Source: Planctomycetia bacterium (GTDB taxonomy: Bacteria; Planctomycetota; UBA11346). Taken from it: a DNA stretch of 6,327 nucleotides. The stretch's first letter is position 1, and each line of letters opens with the position of its first letter. Of the stretch, positions 1-5,731 are shown one piece after another. The notes below the pieces were generated by a model. That model saw nothing but the letters and a program-made list of their open reading frames with translations, did not search any database and was not told where the DNA came from. The position numbers and the translations under genes were made by a program. The stretch lies in NCBI GenBank assembly GCA_005801395.1, contig SYDV01000403.1:1-6327 (forward strand), read 5' to 3'.

Positions 1-103
1 GCCGCTCGAACTCCGGGAGGGTTTTAGGGAAGTCTTGCCAAAGTTCGGTTTCTTTGCTCATGGCAGGAGCTTAGCGAAACATGACCTTAGTAAAGGGGAT
101 AGG
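1..103 (-). mobile_element. End of an IS1595-like insertion sequence (partial, leaves the window)
   Basis: The minus strand carries the first codons of a transposase-like protein at 61-2, and about 40 bp separate its ATG from the point where sulfatase homology resumes on the plus strand (about 105). That spacing suits an IS end with a short leader and terminal inverted repeat. The likely terminal sequence, read on the minus strand from about 103 inward, begins CCTATCCCCTTTACTAAGG. The exact boundary is inferred: the other IS end and its target duplication lie outside the window, so the terminal repeat could not be paired. The placement explains why the adjacent sulfatase lacks its N-terminus. 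Confidence 0.5.
2..61 (-). CDS. Transposase N-terminus, IS1595/ISXO2-like (partial)
   Basis: An ATG at 61 on the minus strand follows an in-frame TAA (73-71) and opens a frame of 20 codons that runs off the left edge. The product starts MSKETELWQDFPKTLPEFER. The 'W-x-D-F/W-P-K-T-L-P-E-F-x-R' arrangement is what I recall from the N-terminus of IS1595-family (ISXO2-like) transposases, where it is followed by 'RF...C..YL...RWP.GF.CP' and a zinc ribbon. None of the catalytic domain is visible, so the family call rests on this short stretch. There is no obvious Shine-Dalgarno sequence before the ATG. If real, the enzyme would catalyse cut-and-paste movement of its own element. The alternative is an unrelated short frame, which I consider less likely because its position matches the break in the sulfatase. 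Confidence 0.5.
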   Translation of the reverse strand, partial: MSKETELWQDFPKTLPEFER

Positions 104-1318
104 CATGTTCACCAATGCGTATTGTCCGGATTCCCTGTGCACCCCCACCCGTCTCGCGCTGATGACAGGAACGTTTTATTGGCGCAACCGAAAAACGTTC
201 GGAGTGCTCGGCAACTGGGAGCGTTCCGCTATTCCCGCAGGAACCGCCACCGTGCCTGGGATCGCGCAAAAGGCGGGCTACCACACCATAGGCATCGGCA
301 AATGGCACCTTGGCTGCACTTGGACTACGAGCGATGGAGCAAAACCGATTGGCCTGAAGGATTTTAACGGTACCGGAGACAACGTGCGAATTGATGTGCC
401 GATCAGCGATGGGCCACGCGCACATGGTTTTTCCGAGTGGTATGGATTTATCTGTGCATCAGAGCAACTCGTCGTCCAGGATGATCGTGTCGCTGCGCTC
501 CTGACGATGTCGACGCGTACTCCGCCTAAAATGCCCGGGGTCGATAAACTGCCGCAGCTAAACACCGCGGACTACTTGGTTGATGTCTTTGATCGTGCGA
601 TAGCGGCCATGCATACTCCGCGGGATAAACCCTGGCTCATGTATGTGGCACCCTACTTTCCCAATATCCCGCTCACCCCACCAGCCGAATTCATCGGGAA
701 ATCACAGGCGGGCGCGTATGGCGATTACATTCTTGCACTCGACCATCATATCGGTCGCCTACTTACTGCGCTTGGTACATCTGGCGCGGCAGAGAATACC
801 CTGGTGTTATTTGCTAGTGACAATGGGGCTGTCGCACAAGATCTACAGCCTGTTGAGTTAGTGAAGAACGGTCATTTTCCAAACGGGAAACTGCGTGGCG
901 GGAAAAATTCAATCTATGAAGGAGGCGTCAGGACGCCGCTCTTAGTTCGTTGGCCGAAAAAAATATCCCCTGGTTCTGTCGATGATGGCATTGTGGTGCT
1001 GACCGACGTGTTGGCCACCGTGGCACAGATAACCGGCAGTAAAATCCAAGAGGCTGGCAGAACGGACAGCATCAGCTTCTTGCCACGACTACTCGGCCAA
1101 TCCCATGACCAAGTTCGCCGTGAAGTGGTTATGAAGGGCCAAGATTTCGCTATCCGAATCGACCAATGGAAATTGATCGTCAAAAAAGTCGGCAACGAAC
1201 TGTACGATCTAAGCGCCGACCTTGCGGAAAAAATAATGTCGCCGAACAAAATCCTGACATAGTCACCAAGTTGAAAAAGCGGCTGAATGAACTGCAAAAT
1301 GGCGATGCACGAAAATGA
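81..1318 (+). pseudogene. Arylsulfatase, disrupted (5' end lost to IS, 3' frameshift)
   Basis: The frame 81-1262 encodes 393 residues of a type I sulfatase of the arylsulfatase A kind, which hydrolyses sulfate esters using formylglycine. Visible landmarks, numbered from the ATG at 81, are: the formylglycine motif CTPTR (C20, R24) followed by LALMTG, GKWHLG (K74, H76), the AEFIGKSQAGAYGDY stretch, SDNG (D247, N248), and LRGGK with K275, then EGGVRTPLLVRWP. Missing are the signal peptide and the N-terminal 'ADD' metal-binding segment, which should precede FTNAY (residue 10 on). Homology begins near base 105, and the same frame has a TAG at 72-74. Where the family has P-H-x-P this protein reads PNIP (N195). 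Near the end, six A's at 1228-1233 put the frame out. With one more A the frame runs from 1232 to a TGA at 1316, giving NNVAEQNPDIVTKLKKRLNE and more, a typical sulfatase tail. The annotated span includes that tail. The short frame could still be translated from ATG 105 (AGGGGA is 5 bp upstream), but an active secreted enzyme is unlikely. Confidence 0.85.
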
Positions 1319-1549
1319 AATGGCCTATTATCATTATTTAATAACTGTCATATTTAAGAACCATGCAAAAAAAACGCAGCCAAAATCGCATACTCTGCCT
1401 CCTCCGACACATTGGCAGCTCATCCAATTCTCATACTCGTCATTCCAAACTCAGCGACTAGATGAGCAAGAAAAAAAATAAAAGATAAAAAGCTTTGCAG
1501 GCGTGTGTAGCGGATAATGCCATTTTACAGTATTCATCGCCACGATGTC
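1319..1549. other. AT-rich intergenic stretch without a recognisable gene
   Basis: This stretch follows the original stop of the broken sulfatase. It is AT-rich with several A-runs (around 1365-1374 and 1471-1480). The only frame of note, about 64 codons at 1287-1481, starts inside the sulfatase tail and has a composition unlike its neighbours, so I do not call it. I see no clear intrinsic terminator, RNA gene or promoter here. Confidence 0.5.
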
Positions 1550-1564
1550 ATCACAATTTGTGAT
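1550..1564. promoter_or_regulatory. Perfect 15-bp palindrome, operator-like
   Basis: The sequence ATCACAATTTGTGAT is a perfect inverted repeat with 7-bp arms around a central T. Its dimensions suit a site for a dimeric helix-turn-helix regulator, but it is not a CRP/FNR box, whose half-sites face the other way with a 6-bp spacer. TACAAT overlaps its right end at 1564-1569 and resembles a -10 box, but no matching -35 box lies 16-18 bp upstream. The regulator and the controlled gene are unknown. The only downstream coding sequence on the plus strand is the remnant at 1564-1782. Confidence 0.3.
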
Positions 1565-1782
1565 ACAATAACATAATTTCCCGTGCCCAATGTCCGCCTG
1601 TTTTCTCTGCCCACAAATTGTTTGCATCGCTCAAACCGCTCGGACGTTTAGTCGTACGCGGCGAGCGCGGATTCGATCTACCACCATTACCAGCTGGCAT
1701 GCACGAGAGTGAACGTCGCTTTTACGGACGCAGCTGGGTCGTCATTCTACAGCGCTTACGCAGTTTAGAATCACCGCGCTAA
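1564..1782 (+). pseudogene. C-terminal remnant, possibly RsmD-like rRNA methyltransferase
   Basis: A plus-strand frame is open from just after a TGA at 1561 to a TAA at 1780-1782. It has no convincing start; the only ATG, at 1699, would leave 27 residues. From about 1606 it looks like real protein: HKLFASLKPLGRLVVRG, then ERGFDLPPLPAG, then ERRFYGRSWVVILQRL. The order 'L-K-P-x-G-x-L-V-V', 'L-P-x-L-P' and 'R-x-Y-G-x-(S/T)-x-x-x-(I/F)-L' is the layout of the last strands of RsmD (16S rRNA guanine-966 N2-methyltransferase) and related class I methyltransferases. The SAM-binding motif I and the catalytic (N/D)PP(Y/F) motif are not seen intact upstream; CPPVF (about 1597-1611) could be a degraded version. 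The stop lies 10 bp from the convergent sulfatase stop, a normal gene-end spacing. It is probably the tail of a deleted gene. The family assignment is tentative and could be another methyltransferase or an unknown protein. Confidence 0.4.
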
Positions 1783-1806
1783 ATGTGTCGCTTTACGGTG
1801 CGCGGT
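1773..1806. terminator. Inverted repeat spanning two convergent stop codons
   Basis: ACCGCGC at 1773-1779 pairs perfectly with GCGCGGT at 1800-1806, and TAAA (1780-1783) can also pair with TTTA (1792-1795) inside the loop. The structure covers the stop of the methyltransferase-like remnant and the stop of the minus-strand sulfatase. There is no good T-run on either side, so it is not a classical intrinsic terminator. It could still act as a two-way 3'-end hairpin. That role is inferred from position and pairing alone. Confidence 0.35.
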
Positions 1807-3232
1807 TAGTGGCCAAGTCGACTTTATCGCCCAGATTTTTGCTCAACGCGATAAGACGTTTTAATAAATCCGCTTTCGTTACAGCGTGTGCCGGATCGTT
1901 CGCAAGATCGTTTATTTCCAAAGGATCTTGCGCTACATGATATAAACGGAAAATATTTGCCTTTGGATACACCATTAATTTCCAACCATCGTGGGTAATG
2001 GAACGCTGCAATTCTAAATAGCTTCCGTAAACGGATTCATATGGCGATGCTTGCTGGGGTGATTTTATCATCGGCACCACGCTATTAAAATAGACATGGG
2101 CTGGTTTTTCTACCCCAGCCAAGTCAAGTGATGTTGCCATCACATCTTGCAAATACACGGGACGATTAGTCTTCTGTCCAGCCGGTACTCCAGGGCCAAC
2201 GACCAAAAAGGGAACTCGCGTACTAACATCATACGAGTTTTGCTTCCCCAAAAGCCCGTGATGACCAACCGACAATCCGTGATCCGCAGTAAAAAAGATC
2301 CACGTATTGTCTGCTTTTCCGCTCTTTTCCAGCGCATCTAAAATTCGACCAATCTGAGCGTCCATGTGTGTAATTAACGCATAATATTCTTGACGGTGCA
2401 CTTTAATGCTGTGCTCCGTGCGCGGAAATGGCGCTAACTTTTCATCACGTAGTCCAGTCCCCGCACCAATATCTTCTTTATAAGGATATTCTGGAATAAA
2501 CGATTTGGGTAAGGCGATGCGATCTAAAGGGTACTTATCGACATAAGATTTTGGTGCCTGACGTGGATCGTGCGGAGCGTTAAACGCGACATACATAAAG
2601 AAAGGTTTTGGTGACGACTTCGCCAATTCAAGAAATTGAATGGTGTCGTCGGCAACAACTTCGCTCCAGTGTTTGCCGCCTTCCCAGAACCCACCTAACG
2701 ATTCATCGTACGGACTCCAAACGTCTGTTTGGCCTTCTATCGGGCGATTATATGACGATTTACCATCCTTCGGCATGCCCGCGCGCACGTTCGTTGTCAC
2801 ATCAAAAATCTTTTCGGCGGAAGTTTTAATATGCCATTTTCCCGTCATGTAGGTGCCATAGCCTGCTTTCGCCATTAATTGTGGCCACAGCACGCCAGCT
2901 TCACGTTCTTTATCCGTTTTGTCATAAATGGCTCCTGCGTTCCACACGTTCCGCCCCGTAATGAGCATAGTGCGGCTAGCGACGCAAACCGCAGCACTCC
3001 ACGATCCCATATTGTAGGCGTGTGAAAATACCATGCCGCGAGCAGCGAGGCGATCGAGGTTGGGCGTTTCGATATCCGTATGACCAAAAGAGCGAATCGC
3101 TTCGTAGGTTAAATCATCAGCAAACAAAAATAAAATATTCGGTTTTTTATCTACGGCTTGCGCTATTCCAGTTCCCAAAATCAACAGCGTTATCGTTATG
3201 AGAGCGGTCGGCCAAAAACAGGTTTTATTCAT
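1793..3232 (-). CDS. Secreted type I sulfatase (formylglycine-dependent)
   Basis: The 479-residue protein is a complete sulfatase of the alkaline-phosphatase superfamily, which hydrolyses sulfate esters. Residues 1-26 form a Sec signal peptide (hydrophobic ALITITLLILG, cleavage after AQA), so it acts in the periplasm or outside. Metal ligands D39 and D40 lie in FLFADD, and TPNLDRLAARG follows. The formylglycine motif is CVASR (C83, R87), then TMLITGR; alanine replaces the commoner proline, a permitted C-x-A/P-x-R variant. Other catalytic positions are GKW-H (K132, H134), NAPHDP (H221), TADHG (D317, H318) and GLLGKQN (K330). The C-terminal subdomain ends with the usual DGWKLMVYP and RLYHVAQDPLEINDLAND. 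The architecture recalls choline-sulfatase and iduronate-2-sulfatase relatives, but the substrate cannot be told; a sulfated polysaccharide is a fair guess. Maturation needs an FGE or anSME not present here. The ATG at 3232 is supported by the signal peptide; only a weak GAAAGAA lies upstream. It stands alone, about 200 bp after murJ and on the same strand. Confidence 0.93.
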   Translation of the reverse strand: MNKTCFWPTALITITLLILGTGIAQAVDKKPNILFLFADDLTYEAIRSFGHTDIETPNLDRLAARGMVFSHAYNMGSWSAAVCVASRTMLITGRNVWNAGAIYDKTDKEREAGVLWPQLMAKAGYGTYMTGKWHIKTSAEKIFDVTTNVRAGMPKDGKSSYNRPIEGQTDVWSPYDESLGGFWEGGKHWSEVVADDTIQFLELAKSSPKPFFMYVAFNAPHDPRQAPKSYVDKYPLDRIALPKSFIPEYPYKEDIGAGTGLRDEKLAPFPRTEHSIKVHRQEYYALITHMDAQIGRILDALEKSGKADNTWIFFTADHGLSVGHHGLLGKQNSYDVSTRVPFLVVGPGVPAGQKTNRPVYLQDVMATSLDLAGVEKPAHVYFNSVVPMIKSPQQASPYESVYGSYLELQRSITHDGWKLMVYPKANIFRLYHVAQDPLEINDLANDPAHAVTKADLLKRLIALSKNLGDKVDLATNRAP

Positions 3233-3234
3233 GG

Positions 3235-3395
3235 GTATATTCTTTCGGACAATACGATGGGTTTATTCAAACGAGGTGATCGTGCTGCCATGATCATGTG
3301 AATTACACTACTGTTAGTATTACCTGTCGTTCAATAGGAAAAATGGTATCTCTTTTAGCGTCGTCGGCGTAGCATTTAGACATATGGTTTCATAT
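3235..3395 (-). promoter_or_regulatory. Leader/promoter region of the intact sulfatase
   Basis: This gap lies between the possible murJ terminator and the sulfatase ATG and must hold any private promoter of the sulfatase. On the minus strand, TTGAAC (3334-3329) is a fair -35 candidate, but no good -10 box follows at 16-18 bp; TGTAAT (3307-3302) is 21 bp away. A 10-bp palindrome CATGATCATG sits at 3289-3298. I cannot fix a promoter. Confidence 0.25.
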
Positions 3396-3414
3396 AAAAA
3401 ACACATCTGATGTG
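3396..3414 (-). terminator. Possible weak intrinsic terminator after murJ
   Basis: Read on the minus strand, CACAT (3414-3410) pairs with ATGTG (3406-3402) around a 3-base loop and is followed directly by TTTTTT (3401-3396). The hairpin starts 17 bp past the murJ stop codon. The stem is only 5 bp, so termination may be partial and readthrough into the sulfatase is possible. Confidence 0.4.
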
Positions 3415-3431
3415 CCTGTCATTATCGCGAC

Positions 3432-4955
3432 TTACTCCGTCGGCAGATCAGAAGTAGTACTGGTAACGACTTTCGCTTGGCGACGGCGAAGCCATCCCGT
3501 TCCCGCAATCATCAAATATAAGATCATCCCAACCGCCGTGGCAACACACAGTCGCGCTGCTGCCACGCCCGAACCACTCCCGTTTGGCTGTGGCCAATAA
3601 TGTAACAACGCAAGGACTCCCACCGCCATGCAAACTGCAGCGAGGGATGGACGCACCAACGAACGCCAAGCCAACATTCCACCGGCACCACGACGGCGCA
3701 GGAGCACCAAATAAATTCCGCAACCGACAAAACTCGATATCGCCGTCGATAAAGCTAAGCCAGCTTCCTGTAAAGCCGTTTGCACTAACATTAAATTGAG
3801 CACCAAATTGAGCGCCACCATACTCAAACTAATACGCATCGGGGTCCGCTGATCGCGCCGTGCGTGGAAAGCACGCATGAGTAATTTTGACAATGAAATT
3901 GGCACCAATGCCAAGGCCAACATTTGCGTGACTAACACCGTCCGGTGAACGGACGATTCATCAAAACTACCCGTTTGATAAATGGTGCGCACCAACGGTT
4001 CGGCCGTAACCAGCAATCCAACCGCCGCAGGTAGCAACCAAAATGCCAATAAACGACAGGCATCACGCAAAGCCTCACCCGTTGCTTGCCAGCTTTCGGC
4101 GGCCCGACTAGCCAATTCAGGATAGGCTGCGGTGGTGACGCCATGACCAATCAACGCCATCGGAAATTGCAGTAAACGATTGCCAAAATAAAGCACCGCT
4201 ACAGCGCCACTTCCTGGGATAAAAATCATGGCCATCACACTATCTAAATACGCATTAATTTGATAAGCGCCCGACGCGAGCAACGTTGGCCCCATCGCCG
4301 TTCGTAATTCACGCACCGGTTCGTTTGACTTGGTGATGACCGGCGGCACTCCGCCACTGCGTTTAAGCGCCCATAACATCATTACCACCTGCAAAACACC
4401 CGCCGTTAGAACCGCATAAGGCAATGCCCATGCCTCGTCATCGGGGGATATGAAAACCGTCGCAATCAGACAGACATTCAGCACCACTGGCGCTGCGGCA
4501 GCCACCCAAAAATGACGGCGTCCATTCAGCATGCCGGAGAAAATTGCCGTCACACAAATAAAAATAACAAAGGGAATTTGCGGTAACGCCATCGCAGCAA
4601 TAATAACGGTACGACCACTACCATACCACATCATGCACGACGCGATAAGATACCCAATGAGAGCTAAAATGCTCAAACCAATCGTCAGTCGAGTTAATAC
4701 CGCCCCAGCAAAACGTTCAGCCTCCACCGGATCACGATCGCGCATTTGGACGTAACGCGGAATAAATGCCGCCGATAACGCCCCCTCACCAAAAAGATTT
4801 CGGAGCAAATTCGGCAACGCAAAGGCCATTAAAAAACAGTCGAGCATTAACGAACCACCAAGTGCACCAGCCCACAAACGATCGCGTACCAGGCCCAATA
4901 CACGGCTGATCAGTGTCCATCCACTCACAGTAAATACGCGGCGCGCCAATTGCAT
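3432..4955 (-). CDS. murJ: MurJ (MviN), lipid II flippase
   Basis: The 507-residue polytopic membrane protein of the MOP superfamily moves lipid II, the undecaprenyl-linked peptidoglycan precursor, across the inner membrane. Its length is close to that of the E. coli protein (about 511). The N-terminus is typical: SRVLGLVRD, then LPNLLRNLFGEGALSAAFIP. R18, R24, D39 and R52 fall at exactly the positions of the essential E. coli residues R18, R24, D39 and R52. R260 in YFGNRLLQFP corresponds to E. coli R270. Repeated hydrophobic segments over the whole length fit the 14-helix fold, and the tail after about residue 487 is hydrophilic. The ATG at 4955 is chosen because the numbering and the MQLARRV start match the family; there is no visible Shine-Dalgarno sequence. 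It lies 51 bp after the methyltransferase stop on the same strand, probably in one operon. Its presence shows that the organism makes peptidoglycan. No sign of damage is seen. Confidence 0.96.
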   Translation of the reverse strand: MQLARRVFTVSGWTLISRVLGLVRDRLWAGALGGSLMLDCFLMAFALPNLLRNLFGEGALSAAFIPRYVQMRDRDPVEAERFAGAVLTRLTIGLSILALIGYLIASCMMWYGSGRTVIIAAMALPQIPFVIFICVTAIFSGMLNGRRHFWVAAAAPVVLNVCLIATVFISPDDEAWALPYAVLTAGVLQVVMMLWALKRSGGVPPVITKSNEPVRELRTAMGPTLLASGAYQINAYLDSVMAMIFIPGSGAVAVLYFGNRLLQFPMALIGHGVTTAAYPELASRAAESWQATGEALRDACRLLAFWLLPAAVGLLVTAEPLVRTIYQTGSFDESSVHRTVLVTQMLALALVPISLSKLLMRAFHARRDQRTPMRISLSMVALNLVLNLMLVQTALQEAGLALSTAISSFVGCGIYLVLLRRRGAGGMLAWRSLVRPSLAAVCMAVGVLALLHYWPQPNGSGSGVAAARLCVATAVGMILYLMIAGTGWLRRRQAKVVTSTTSDLPTE

Positions 4956-5006
4956 GATGGTAAGAGATTCTGAGCTAATGCTGGTTTCGCAATGCTGCGA
5001 TAAAGT

Positions 5007-5729
5007 TTACGCTCGTTGCAGCCAAAACACTAATCGTTGAGCATCGTGCTCTGGTCCCAATAAACTGGTCCATACCTCGCTCACCAAAAGTCCGTTCGCA
5101 GCCGCGAGCGTCGCCATGGCAGAGCGATCGTATAACGCCACACTTTCACGATAGCGCTGCGTCACCTTATCCCCCTGACGCATGACGACTTTTTTTTCCA
5201 CTCGCCCAGCATGTAAGCGCCGTGTTTCTTCGACTTGGCGACCGTCTGGTAATAGACGCTGTGACAACGGAACCAAGGTCCGCGCCAACACGTCGGGATC
5301 AGGAAGATCTAACACCAACCAACCACCGGGAACCAATAATTGTCCGAGACTTCCCAGGCATTCAGCGTTCTGTTGATGCGAAAAATAACCAAATGCCGTG
5401 AAGAGCATCAATACCGCGCCCCATCCGGTCGTGACTGGCGGTTGACGCATATCACCACGCATCATTTTTCCAGCACATGTGGGACGTTGAATCGCACGAC
5501 GAAGTAAATCACTACTATAATCGCAACCATAGGCGTTGATACCTGCCTGTCGCAATGCGGTTAAGTGTCGTCCGTTTCCGCAACCCATATCAAGTACTGG
5601 CCCATGAACCTGTGATAAACGTGGAATGAGTCCGGCTATTTCGTCCGCCGCACTGAGGTCATCGCGATGCGCATACAACGATTGATAATGATCACCAAAT
5701 GCAACCTGCCACCACGCGGTTTCATTCAC
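5007..5729 (-). CDS. Class I SAM-dependent methyltransferase
   Basis: The 240-residue soluble protein has a Rossmann-type methyltransferase domain (Methyltransf_25-like). Motif I is VLDMGCGNGRH (residues 45-55), the acidic residue ending strand 2 is D70 in YGCDYS, motif II is in MRGDMRQPP, and FTAFGYFSHQQN followed by LLVPGGWLVLDLPDPD is the post-motif region. The C-terminal half (about residues 165-240) resembles the substrate-facing part of small-molecule methyltransferases, but the acceptor cannot be named. The start is a GTG at 5729, 2 bp after the stop of the upstream phosphatase, which suggests translational coupling. The next in-frame ATG (M48) lies inside motif I and cannot be the start. 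No Shine-Dalgarno sequence is evident. murJ follows after 51 bp; whether this protein has an envelope role is unknown. Confidence 0.9.
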   Translation of the reverse strand: MNETAWWQVAFGDHYQSLYAHRDDLSAADEIAGLIPRLSQVHGPVLDMGCGNGRHLTALRQAGINAYGCDYSSDLLRRAIQRPTCAGKMMRGDMRQPPVTTGWGAVLMLFTAFGYFSHQQNAECLGSLGQLLVPGGWLVLDLPDPDVLARTLVPLSQRLLPDGRQVEETRRLHAGRVEKKVVMRQGDKVTQRYRESVALYDRSAMATLAAANGLLVSEVWTSLLGPEHDAQRLVFWLQRA

Positions 5730-5731
5730 GA

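Noticed and set aside
35..367. 110-codon plus-strand frame overlapping the sulfatase start
   Set aside because: It lies in another frame over the well-supported sulfatase; its product is rich in H, R and S with no recognisable motif, as expected of a shadow frame.
914..1297. 127-codon minus-strand frame inside the sulfatase
   Set aside because: It is an antisense shadow of the conserved sulfatase C-terminal region.
1287..1481. 64-codon plus-strand frame after the broken sulfatase
   Set aside because: It begins in the shifted tail of the sulfatase and continues into AT-rich intergenic sequence; no ribosome binding site and no protein-like pattern.
1550..1564. CRP/FNR-type binding site
   Set aside because: The half-sites are TCACA then TGTGA with a 3-bp spacer, the reverse of the TGTGA-N6-TCACA arrangement.
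3289..3298. CATGATCATG palindrome upstream of the intact sulfatase as an operator
   Set aside because: A 10-bp palindrome is common by chance and it has no clear relation to a promoter; mentioned only in the leader entry.
3412..3600. Short plus-strand frames over the 3' end of murJ
   Set aside because: Antisense to a clear membrane-protein gene, with no start signals or motifs.
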